A DNA stretch of 64,000 nt from DATKFM01 sp046154965 (lineage in GTDB: Bacteria > Pseudomonadota > Alphaproteobacteria > Dongiales > Dongiaceae). The position numbers and the translations under genes are program-made. Position 1 is the first letter of the stretch. Each line of letters starts with the position of its first letter. Where the stretch lies: assembly GCA_046154965.1 (NCBI GenBank), contig JBJXDY010000099.1:15424-79423 (forward strand), read 5' to 3'. Below, piece after piece: positions 34,792 to 43,190 of this stretch. The notes under the pieces were generated by a model. It saw nothing but the letters and a program-made list of their open reading frames with translations, had not been told where the DNA came from and did no database searches.

Positions 34792-36342
34792 ATGAACCTT
34801 ACCCCGACCAATGCTCCTATACGCGCCGCCGCCGCTCCGATGCGGGGCCTGCATGTAGCACCGAACGACCTGGTGCAATCGGCCCGCCGCTCCGGCCGAA
34901 TCTTGCCGGCCTTCGTTGCCGCGGTGGCGGGTGCGGGATTCCTGTTCACCTTTTCCGCCGCCCACGCCGAGCTGGCGCCCTCGACCTTCGCCGATCTCGC
35001 GCAGAAGGTGACGCCGTCTGTGGTGACGGTCTCTTCTTCGCACAAGGTGGAGCGGCAGGCGGAAATTCCCGACATGCCGTTTCAGTTCCCCCCGGGATCG
35101 CCGTTCGAGGATTTCTTCAAGCATTTCCGCGAGCAGCAGGGGCAGGGCGGCACCCGGCATTTGCGCGCTCTGGGCTCCGGCTTCATCATTGATGCAACCG
35201 GCTATGTCGTGACCAACAACCATGTCGTCGACCAGGCCACCGACATCGGGGTGACACTGTCGACCGGCAAGGAATATCCGGCGAAGCTGATCGGCACCGA
35301 CGCGAAGACCGACCTGGCGCTGCTGAAGATCAGCGCGCCGCAGCCGCTGCCGGCGCTCAATTTCGGCGACTCCGACAAGCTGCGCATCGGCGATTGGGTG
35401 ATGTCCGTGGGCAATCCCTTCGGCCTCGGCGGCACGGTGACGACGGGCGTGCTGTCGGCGCGCGGCCGCGACATTCATGCCGGACCGTTCGATGACTTCC
35501 TGCAGATCGATGCCGCGATCAACCAAGGCAACTCCGGCGGGCCGACCTTCAACCTCGCCGGCGAGGTGGTGGGCATCAACACCGCCATCTTCTCGCCGAA
35601 CGGCGGCAGCGTGGGCATCGGCTTTGCCATCCCGGCCAACCTCGCCAAGCCGGTGATCGCCCAGCTGCGTGAGCACGGTTCGGTTTCCCGGGGCTGGCTC
35701 GGCGTCGGCATCCAGCAGGTCACGCCGGAGATCGCCTCCGCCGTCGGCCTTGCCGATCCCAGCGGCGCTTTGGTCATGAAAGTCGAGCCCGAGAGCCCGG
35801 CGGCGAAAGCCGGCCTCCGCAAGGGCGACGTGATCATCGGCTTCAACGGCCAGAAGGTCGATGCGCTCCATGATCTGACCCGCCTGGTCGCCGACACCCG
35901 CGCCGGCACCAAGGTCGACATGCAGATCTGGCGCGACAAGAAGAACGAGACGCTGACCGTCGCGATTGCCAAGCTGAAGGCCGAGCGCATCGCCAGCGCC
36001 GACGATCAGCCCGCAGTCGAAGACGGCGCCGATGGCCGCGCGGTCAAGGAGCTTGGCGCAAAGCTGGTGTCGCTGACGCCGGATCTGCGCCAGCAGCTCG
36101 ACATCCCCGACGAGGTCACCGGCGTCATGATCACCGGTGTCGACAGCGACGGGGCGGCGGCCGAGCAGGGCCTGACCTCCGGCGACATCATTGTACAGGT
36201 GGGCCAGAAGCCGGTGGCGACGCCGGCCGACGTGGCGGCGATCGTCGATGCGGCGGTCCAGGCCAAGCAGGAGGCCGTGCTGCTGCTGGTCAACCACCGG
36301 GGCGACGAACTCTTCGTCGCGGTCAAGGTCAGCCAGACTTAA
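34792..36342 (+). CDS. degP: Do-family periplasmic serine protease, DegP/HtrA-like
   Basis: 516 residues. The ATG at 34792 is chosen over 34786 because GGAG lies 6 nt upstream of it. An unusually long N-terminus precedes the signal segment (about 38-58, ending SAAHAE). The protease triad is H144 (TNNHVVD), D174 (KTDLALLKI) and S248 (GNSGGPTF). Two PDZ domains follow (about 290-375 with GWLGVGIQQV, and about 430-510 with DGAAAEQGLTSGDIIVQVG). It degrades or refolds damaged envelope proteins. A strong terminator follows. Adjacency to the OmpR/EnvZ-type pair suggests stress-inducible expression. Confidence 0.95.
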   Translation: MNLTPTNAPIRAAAAPMRGLHVAPNDLVQSARRSGRILPAFVAAVAGAGFLFTFSAAHAELAPSTFADLAQKVTPSVVTVSSSHKVERQAEIPDMPFQFPPGSPFEDFFKHFREQQGQGGTRHLRALGSGFIIDATGYVVTNNHVVDQATDIGVTLSTGKEYPAKLIGTDAKTDLALLKISAPQPLPALNFGDSDKLRIGDWVMSVGNPFGLGGTVTTGVLSARGRDIHAGPFDDFLQIDAAINQGNSGGPTFNLAGEVVGINTAIFSPNGGSVGIGFAIPANLAKPVIAQLREHGSVSRGWLGVGIQQVTPEIASAVGLADPSGALVMKVEPESPAAKAGLRKGDVIIGFNGQKVDALHDLTRLVADTRAGTKVDMQIWRDKKNETLTVAIAKLKAERIASADDQPAVEDGADGRAVKELGAKLVSLTPDLRQQLDIPDEVTGVMITGVDSDGAAAEQGLTSGDIIVQVGQKPVATPADVAAIVDAAVQAKQEAVLLLVNHRGDELFVAVKVSQT

Positions 36343-36371
36343 CCCCTGAACCCCGAAGCATGGCTGATCCG

Positions 36372-36409
36372 TCGGGCCGGCATGGCGACATGCCGGCCCG
36401 ATGCTTTTT
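36372..36409 (+). terminator. intrinsic terminator after degP
   Basis: The inverted repeat GGGCCGGCATG (36374-36384) / CATGCCGGCCC (36389-36399) has a GCGA loop, an extendable stem and TTTTT at 36405-36409. It ends the degP transcript and may also limit leftward bcp readthrough. Confidence 0.9.
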
Positions 36410-36422
36410 GGAACGGCCGGCG

Positions 36423-36896
36423 CTACAGCGCCTTTGCCGCCTTCAGCACTTCCTCCACATGGCCGGGCACCTTGACCTTGCGCCAGATGCCCTGGATCAC
36501 GCCGTTGCCGTCGATCAGGAAGGTGGCGCGCTCCATGCCCATGTACTTGCGGCCGTACATGCTCTTCTCCACCCAGGTGCCGTAGGCTTCCGAGGTCTTG
36601 CCGTCGGCGTCGCTGCCCAGGGCGAAAGGCAGCTCGTACTTCTTCTTGAATTTGTCATGGCTGGCGACGCTGTCGCGCGACACGCCGATGACAGCCGCCT
36701 TCACCGTTTTGAAATCCGGCAGTGTGTCGCGGAAGCCGCAGGCCTCCTTGGTGCAGCCGGAGGTATCGTCCTTGGGGTAGAAATAGAGCACGACATTCTT
36801 GCCCTTGAGATCCGCCAGTGAGACTGAGCCATTGCCGTCGGTCGGCATTTTGAAGTTCGGGGCCTTGTCGCCGACTTTCAGTTCCTTGCTTGCCAT
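36423..36896 (-). CDS. bcp: thioredoxin-dependent peroxiredoxin, Bcp/PrxQ type
   Basis: 157 residues, with the AhpC/TSA fold. The peroxidatic Cys is C48 in TSGCTKEACGF and the resolving Cys is C53, the five-residue spacing typical of atypical two-Cys PrxQ. PKDDTSG and GVSRDSVASHDKFKKKYELP are family signatures. It reduces hydrogen peroxide and organic hydroperoxides with electrons from thioredoxin in the cytosol. It lies 14 bp after the glnE stop on the same strand, so it is probably cotranscribed with it. Confidence 0.96.
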   Translation of the reverse strand: MASKELKVGDKAPNFKMPTDGNGSVSLADLKGKNVVLYFYPKDDTSGCTKEACGFRDTLPDFKTVKAAVIGVSRDSVASHDKFKKKYELPFALGSDADGKTSEAYGTWVEKSMYGRKYMGMERATFLIDGNGVIQGIWRKVKVPGHVEEVLKAAKAL

Positions 36897-36910
36897 GATC
36901 GGTCCTGTTC

Positions 36911-39900
36911 CTATTTGCCTGCCGTGGTCTGCCGTAGCGTCGGCGTTCCCACGACTTCGATGAAATGCCGGCGGGTGCGCGCCGCCACCTCGGAGATATT
37001 TCGCTCGAGGTCGCCGAAGTCAACCGCGCCGCCGGCGGCGATCAGCGAGCGGCGCACGCTGTCGGGCCAGGTCTCAACGGGGGTCGTCGAGCCGACCGTC
37101 AGCCTGAGATAGCCCACCAGCTTGTGCCAGAGCCGCAAAGCGGCCTGAAGGTCCGCGCCGATCTCCCGCGGAATGACACCGGCCGCCGTCGCTCGCTCCA
37201 GCGTTTCCAGCGTGCCGGGAACCGCGAGTTCGGGACGCACTGCGCCATGGCGGAGCTGGAGGAACTGGGCGGTGAACTCGATGTCGATCAGGCCGCCGGG
37301 ACAGTATTTCAGATCCCACAGCCGGTCGCCGGGGAATTGCTGGGCAATGCGGGCGCGCATGTCGGCCACATCCTCGGCGACCTTCCGTGGGTCTCGCGGC
37401 TGGCAGACGACGGCGCGGATGCTGCTCTCGACCCTCGCCATGACCGCGGGCGAACCCGCGACGGCGCGGGCCCGGGTCAGGGCCATATGCTCCCAGGTCC
37501 AGGCGCTTTCGCTCTGGTAGCGCAGGAAACCGCCCAGTGTGGACGCGATCGGGCCCTGGTTGCCTGACGGCCGCAACCGCATGTCGACTTCGTAGAGCAA
37601 ACCTTCGCCGGTCTGGGCGGTGATCGCATTGATCATCCGCTGCGCCAGCCGGGCGTAGTAGTGCATGGGCGCCAGCGGCTTGCGGCCATCCGATAGCAGG
37701 TCGTGCAGACCCTCATCGGTATCGCTGCCTTCCGGCACGTCATAGATAAAAATCAGATCGAGGTCGGAGGTGAAGGAAAGCTCCCGGCTGCCCAGCTTGC
37801 CCAGGCCTACCGTGACCAGGCCATCGCCCGGCAGCCGGCCATGGATTCGGGCGAATTCCGCTTCCACATGGGGCTGCAGTTCGGCGATCGCGCAATCCGC
37901 GATATCGGCCAGCGGCCCACCGGCGGCATCGGCTCCCATCATGCCCCGGAGAATGCGCACGCCGACCTGGAACTGCCGGTCCTTGGCCCAGCGGCGCACG
38001 ATCTCCAGAACATCCTGATAGTCGTTGGCCTGTCCGAGCTGCACACGGAGATCGGCGCGCAGATGTTCCCGGTCCGGCATCGCATCGAAAAAACCTTTCA
38101 CCAGTACCGCATCCAGCAGGCCGGCGTTGCGGCTGAGGTGTTCGGCCAGGCGAGGCGCGCTGCCCATGATCTCCGCCAGAAGATCCAGCAGGCCCGGATT
38201 GGCGTAAAGCATGGAAAAGAGCTGCACCCCCGCGGGCAGCCGCCCGAGGAACTCGTCGAAGCGGGCGAAGGCCAGATCTGGATTGACGGTCTTGCACAGC
38301 ACGTCCAGCAGCCGTGGCATGATCTCCGTCAATAGCTCCCGCGCCCGTGTGCTGCGCATGGCCCGGTAGCGGCCGTGATGCCAGCCGCGAATGACGGTAG
38401 AAATCGACGCGCCGTCCGAGAAGCCCATGCGTTCCAGTGTCAGGACCGTCGCCGGATCGTTGTCCGTGCCGGTGAACACCAGATTGCCGGCGCCGCCCAG
38501 GGACGGCGCCTCCTCGAACAGTTCGGCGTAGTGGTCCTCCACATTGCCCAGATGACGAAGCAGCGTCTCGCTGAACGCCGCCTCCGAGTCGAACCCGGCG
38601 AACAGCGCAAAGGCCGCGAGTTCCGCCGGCGCGGCTGGCAGCGTCTGCGTCTGCCGGTCGTCGATCATCTGCAGCCGGTGCTCGATCACCCGCAGGAAGC
38701 GGTAGGCCTCGATCATCTCCGCCGCCGTCTCCGGCTCTACCCGGCCGGCCGCCACCAATGCCTCGATCGCCGCGCAGGTGGCGGATTGCCGCAGCTCGGG
38801 ATTGCGCCCGCCCCAGATCAGCTGCTGGGTCTGGGCAAAGAACTCGATCTCCCGGATGCCGCCGCGCCCGAGCTTGATATTGTGGCCGGCCACGGCGATG
38901 TCCCGGTGGCCCTTCACCGCATGGATCTGCCGCTTGATGGAATGGATGTCCTGGATGGCGGCGAAATCCAGATGCTTGCGCCAGACGAACGGGCGCAACC
39001 GCTTCAGGAAGGTTTCGCCGGCCTGGATATCGCCGGCGATGGCCCGCGCCTTGATCATCGCCGCGCGCTCCCAGTTCTGCCCCATGCCCTCGTAGTAGGT
39101 CTCGGCGGCGAGCACAGAGAGGGCGAGGGGGGTGGAGGCGGGGTCGGGGCGCAGCCGCAGGTCGGTGCGGAACACATAGCCCGCGTCGGTCCGCTCCTGC
39201 AGGATGCGCAGCAGGTCCCGCGCCAGGCGCACAAAAAAGTCCTGGATCGTGCGCTTGCCGGTGTAGCGGGCGATTTCCGGGTCGTAGAGCAGGATCAGAT
39301 CGATGTCGCTGGAATAGTTCAGCTCCCGCGCGCCAAGCTTCCCCATGCCCAGGACTACCAGTCCCGACCGATCCAGCGGATTGTCGGCGTGCGCAGGCGC
39401 CAGGTCGCCCGCATCGATGCCCCGTTGCAGCAGGTGCCTCGCCGCGGCGTTGACCGCGGCGTCGGCGAAATCGCTGAGCGCCCGGGTCACCCCCTCCAGC
39501 GGCAGAATTCCCATAATATCGGCCAAGGCGACGGTGAGCGCGACACGCCGCCGCGCCTGACGCAGCGCCTGCATCAGCCGCCCGGTGTCTTTTTCCGTTA
39601 CAGCAGAAGCGTTTACAAACTGCCGCAATTCCTCCAAGACAGGTTGCGGCCCCTGGGCTAGAACCGCTGACAGGACATCCCCATCTAGAAGAAGACAGTT
39701 GGTCAGGAACGGGCTGTTGCCGAAAATCGATTCCAAAAGCGCCCGGCCCGCCCTGTCTTCCGCCAAGGCCAGCGCGAAAGCGGCTAGATTGCCGTTCGCG
39801 CCTTCGCGCGCCTGCTCGCGCCAGCGCTCGAGCCCGAGAGACGCCCGCGCCGAATCGCCCGGCCGGGGCAGATTTTCGGGCACCGGGGGCGGGATCAGAG

Positions 39901-39919
39901 GGTTAGGGAATAATAGCAC
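36911..39919 (-). CDS. glnE: bifunctional glutamine synthetase adenylyltransferase/adenylyl-removing enzyme
   Basis: 1002 residues with a GTG start at 39919 (then LLFPNPLIPPP). The frame is open to 40084, but the added part would overlap the divergent AsmA-like gene and lacks family character. Two nucleotidyltransferase domains are visible: VVLGMGKLGARELNYSSDID and VGLGKLGSRELSFTSDLD, each with the G(K)LGxRE and DxD motifs, and each followed by a helical GlnD-UR-type domain. One domain adenylylates glutamine synthetase (GlnA) when nitrogen is rich; the other removes the AMP. Activity is set by PII proteins. bcp follows 14 bp downstream. Confidence 0.95.
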   Translation of the reverse strand: MLLFPNPLIPPPVPENLPRPGDSARASLGLERWREQAREGANGNLAAFALALAEDRAGRALLESIFGNSPFLTNCLLLDGDVLSAVLAQGPQPVLEELRQFVNASAVTEKDTGRLMQALRQARRRVALTVALADIMGILPLEGVTRALSDFADAAVNAAARHLLQRGIDAGDLAPAHADNPLDRSGLVVLGMGKLGARELNYSSDIDLILLYDPEIARYTGKRTIQDFFVRLARDLLRILQERTDAGYVFRTDLRLRPDPASTPLALSVLAAETYYEGMGQNWERAAMIKARAIAGDIQAGETFLKRLRPFVWRKHLDFAAIQDIHSIKRQIHAVKGHRDIAVAGHNIKLGRGGIREIEFFAQTQQLIWGGRNPELRQSATCAAIEALVAAGRVEPETAAEMIEAYRFLRVIEHRLQMIDDRQTQTLPAAPAELAAFALFAGFDSEAAFSETLLRHLGNVEDHYAELFEEAPSLGGAGNLVFTGTDNDPATVLTLERMGFSDGASISTVIRGWHHGRYRAMRSTRARELLTEIMPRLLDVLCKTVNPDLAFARFDEFLGRLPAGVQLFSMLYANPGLLDLLAEIMGSAPRLAEHLSRNAGLLDAVLVKGFFDAMPDREHLRADLRVQLGQANDYQDVLEIVRRWAKDRQFQVGVRILRGMMGADAAGGPLADIADCAIAELQPHVEAEFARIHGRLPGDGLVTVGLGKLGSRELSFTSDLDLIFIYDVPEGSDTDEGLHDLLSDGRKPLAPMHYYARLAQRMINAITAQTGEGLLYEVDMRLRPSGNQGPIASTLGGFLRYQSESAWTWEHMALTRARAVAGSPAVMARVESSIRAVVCQPRDPRKVAEDVADMRARIAQQFPGDRLWDLKYCPGGLIDIEFTAQFLQLRHGAVRPELAVPGTLETLERATAAGVIPREIGADLQAALRLWHKLVGYLRLTVGSTTPVETWPDSVRRSLIAAGGAVDFGDLERNISEVAARTRRHFIEVVGTPTLRQTTAGK

Positions 39920-39989
39920 TCGCTTTACAGGTCCGGCGTCCGGGCCGCCTTGCGTCTGAAACCGTCGATTCGAAGCAGAAGGTAGCCGG

Positions 39990-42900
39990 TTGATCCGCCG
40001 TTCGACAAAGATCTTCATGGAGGTGTTGGCCGCGACGGTGTCGGGCTTCGCCCTCCTTGTCCTGCTGCTGGCCTGGCGCCTCAACCAGGAAGAGCCGCTG
40101 CGGCTGGAATCCTTGACTCCCTATCTGGAGACCGCGCTGCAGCCGTCCGACGGCGCCTATGAAGTGCATATCGGCGGCACGCGCCTCACCTGGGCCGGCT
40201 GGGATCGAACCTTCGACCTTCGCGCCGACGATGTGCGCGTCGTGGATCCCGCCAACAGCCGGGTCGTCGCGGCCATCCCCGAGATCTCTATCACCCTCAG
40301 CGTCCGCGCCCTGCTGCTCCACGGCACCGTGGCGCCGACCGCGATCGAGGTCTTCCGGCCGCATCTGACGATTCTGCGGGAAATCGACGGCGAGTTCCGT
40401 GTCTTGCAGGACGAGCAGGAGACCGCCAGCTCGATCAACACCTCGACGGCGCCGATCCTGCCGGAGCTCTTCGATCGCCTGTCCAAGGCGGCGGACAAGG
40501 ATCAGCCGACGGCCTATCTCGATCGCGTCGCGATCATCGATGGCACCCTCAACATCATCGACCGCCGCACCGGCATCAACTGGGCGGTGCCCGACGCAGA
40601 TGTGAGCGTGCGGCGGACCGACGCTGGCCTGCAAGGCAATCTGATGATGGCGATAGAGCGACTCGGCGCGCCGGCGCGTCTGAACGCCGGCATCACGTTC
40701 GACGAAACGACCGGCGGCATCCTTCTCAACGGCACGTTCAGCGACGTTCAGGCGGGTCCCCTGGCTCTGATCGATCCCCGTCTCGCCTTGCTGCGGGGCT
40801 TCGTCATGACCTTCAACGGTTCGATCATCACCTCCGTCACCGCCGACGGCCGGATCGGTGACAGCCGGATTGAGCTCGTCGGCGGTGCCGGTACGGCGAT
40901 GCTGCTGGGCGAAATCGATGCGCCGCTGAAGATTTCCCAGGCCCGTTTCGTCGGCACGCTGAATTCGAACGACGACCGCCTGACCCTCGACGAGGCGACG
41001 CTGGTTCTCGACGGTCCGGTTCTCAAGGCGAGGGGCACACTGACCGCGGCGCAGGCCGGGCTGATGGCAACGGATCAATCCGGGTTCGGCCCCGACATGA
41101 AGCTTAATCTGCATGTCCAGGGCAGCAACATCCCGGTCGCGCCGCTGCACCGCTATTGGCCGAAAAATGCCGGCAAGAACGCCCGCGAATGGGTCACCGA
41201 GAACATGACTGCCGGCCATGTCGAGACGCTGGAAGCCGACATTGCGCTCGATGTGCCCGGCGCCGATTGGAACCGGGCGGAGATCAGCACCTTCCTCGGC
41301 AGCATGAAGGCAACCGACCTCACCATCCACTATCTCCAGCCGATGCCGCCGATCGAGGCGGCGAGCGGCGTTGCGACTTTCACCGAGAATGAGTTCACGG
41401 TGGAGTTCAGCGGCGGCACGCTTCAGGGTCTGACGATCACCGGCGGCAAATTGGTAATCGACGATTTCGACAAGCCCGTGCAGATGATTGATGTGCTGGC
41501 GCAGGTCACGGGAACGCTGCCGGACACGCTGACGCTCTTGGATCATCCGCGCCTGGGCTACATCTCGAAGCTGGGCCTCGATCCCAAGGCCAGCAAGGGC
41601 GATGTCGTGGCAGAGCTCGGCTTCCGCTTTCCGGCCGAGAAGGACGTGAACTTCGATCAGGTGGAGCTCGGCGCAACCGGTAACATCACCGGCGCCGCCA
41701 TCGGCAAAGCCCTGCTGGACAAGGATTTCACCGACGGCAATCTCAAGCTCAAACTGAATCGGAATGCGATGAATCTTGCCGGCAAGGGCAACTTCGCGGG
41801 AATTCCCGTAGAACTGGAATGGGAAGAGAATTTCAGCGGCGGCAAGTTCATCCGCCGCATCACCAACAAAGGCACGACCACCGGCGAACAGCGCCGTACG
41901 CTGGGGTTTGACTACAGTCCTTACATTGATGGGACCGTCGGCTCCGATATCGTCTACACCGTGCTGCCAAAGAAGCGCGCCACCGTGGCCGCCAAGCTCG
42001 ATCTCGCGCAGAGCTCCATGGTCATCGATACCGTGAACTGGCGGAAAGAGCCGGGCGTGCCGGGCGCCGCCAGCTTCGAGATCGATCTGCTGGACGGGCA
42101 TATCGCCGCGATTCGCGACATCGCCGTGGCGGCGGGCGATCTGGTGATCGATGGCAACGCCAAGTTCACCGCCGAAACGGGCGCGCCGGCGCGCATAGAG
42201 TTGTCGCGCCTCAATGTCGGCCGCTCGCGCCTGCGCGATGTGACCGCCGACTTCGCCCCCGGCTACCCCGATATCGTTGTCGGCGGCGGGGAATTTGATG
42301 CCGAATCGCTGCTCGGGGGCGGCAAAGAGAAGGGCAAGGATGACGTGCCGACGCCGGCCTTCGCGCTGCGGGCCGACCGCCTGGACAAGATTTTCTTGAA
42401 GGAAAAGCGCGAGCTGACGGACGTTTCGGTTCAGTTGCGGCATGACACCGAGTGGTGGGATCTGATTGACTTGAAGGCCAATGTGCCGTCGGGCGGGCCG
42501 GTGACGCTGCATTACGGTCCGGCGGAGGGCGCCCGTCACGTCCTGCATGTGGACTCCGCCGATGCAGGCGCGGTGCTTGCGGCACTCGGCATCTCTCAAT
42601 CCGTGCGCAACGGCAGCCTGCTGATCAACGCCGAGGCCTATGACAACGAACCGCATCGGCCGCTGAAAGGTGGGGTGCTGATCAAGGATTTCCGCATGGT
42701 CGATGCGCCGGTCCTGGCGCGGCTGCTGACCATGGCGACGATCACGGGCTTCGTCGACCTGATGAGCGGCGACGGATTCCAGTTCGACAAATTCAAGATG
42801 CAATTCGTCAAGACCGGGGGGCGCGTCGATATCAGTCTCGCCAAAGCCCATGGCCCGTCCATCGGCCTGACCGGCGCCGGCCATGTGGATTTCGACAAGA

Positions 42901-43172
42901 ACCAGATGGATATCGCCGGCACGGTGATTCCCGTGAATGCGGTGAACAGCGTGCTCAGCGACATTCCCGTGCTCGGCGACATTCTGTTCGGCGACGGCAT
43001 GTTTGCCGTGACCTATGGCGCGGAGGGCGAACTGGACAATCCCAAGATCTCGGTGAATCCTCTCTCGGCCATCGCGCCGGGATTCATCAAGGGCCTGTTC
43101 GAGTACTCGACCGGCGACGAAGAGCCGCCGGAGATTCAAGCATTGCCGCCGGAGACAGGCGGCCAGAAGTAG
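39990..43172 (+). CDS. large AsmA-like/DUF3971 inner-membrane protein (YhdP-type)
   Basis: 1060 residues from TTG at 39990; an ATG nine codons later (40017) is the alternative. One N-terminal membrane helix (about 9-30) leads to a very long periplasmic region of beta-rich repeats: DUF3971 in the centre (FVMTFNGSIITSVTADGRIG, YWPKNAGKNAREWVTENMTAG) and an AsmA_2-type C-terminal portion (AHGPSIGLTGAGHVDFDKNQ, VNAVNSVLSDIPVLGDILFG). AsmA-like proteins of this size (YhdP, TamB) form bridge-like conduits thought to move phospholipids between membranes. Divergent from glnE with a gap of about 70 bp; convergent with hyuA. Confidence 0.9.
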   Translation: MIRRSTKIFMEVLAATVSGFALLVLLLAWRLNQEEPLRLESLTPYLETALQPSDGAYEVHIGGTRLTWAGWDRTFDLRADDVRVVDPANSRVVAAIPEISITLSVRALLLHGTVAPTAIEVFRPHLTILREIDGEFRVLQDEQETASSINTSTAPILPELFDRLSKAADKDQPTAYLDRVAIIDGTLNIIDRRTGINWAVPDADVSVRRTDAGLQGNLMMAIERLGAPARLNAGITFDETTGGILLNGTFSDVQAGPLALIDPRLALLRGFVMTFNGSIITSVTADGRIGDSRIELVGGAGTAMLLGEIDAPLKISQARFVGTLNSNDDRLTLDEATLVLDGPVLKARGTLTAAQAGLMATDQSGFGPDMKLNLHVQGSNIPVAPLHRYWPKNAGKNAREWVTENMTAGHVETLEADIALDVPGADWNRAEISTFLGSMKATDLTIHYLQPMPPIEAASGVATFTENEFTVEFSGGTLQGLTITGGKLVIDDFDKPVQMIDVLAQVTGTLPDTLTLLDHPRLGYISKLGLDPKASKGDVVAELGFRFPAEKDVNFDQVELGATGNITGAAIGKALLDKDFTDGNLKLKLNRNAMNLAGKGNFAGIPVELEWEENFSGGKFIRRITNKGTTTGEQRRTLGFDYSPYIDGTVGSDIVYTVLPKKRATVAAKLDLAQSSMVIDTVNWRKEPGVPGAASFEIDLLDGHIAAIRDIAVAAGDLVIDGNAKFTAETGAPARIELSRLNVGRSRLRDVTADFAPGYPDIVVGGGEFDAESLLGGGKEKGKDDVPTPAFALRADRLDKIFLKEKRELTDVSVQLRHDTEWWDLIDLKANVPSGGPVTLHYGPAEGARHVLHVDSADAGAVLAALGISQSVRNGSLLINAEAYDNEPHRPLKGGVLIKDFRMVDAPVLARLLTMATITGFVDLMSGDGFQFDKFKMQFVKTGGRVDISLAKAHGPSIGLTGAGHVDFDKNQMDIAGTVIPVNAVNSVLSDIPVLGDILFGDGMFAVTYGAEGELDNPKISVNPLSAIAPGFIKGLFEYSTGDEEPPEIQALPPETGGQK

Positions 43173-43190
43173 CCGCCTGTTGGCAGCCGG

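Noticed and set aside
34543..36297. 584-codon minus-strand frame opposite degP
   Set aside because: The plus strand encodes a full protease with triad and PDZ domains; the reverse is a shadow.
39903..43139. 1078-codon minus-strand frame opposite the AsmA-like gene
   Set aside because: A mirror of the plus-strand gene, which has a membrane anchor and family motifs; the antisense product has none.
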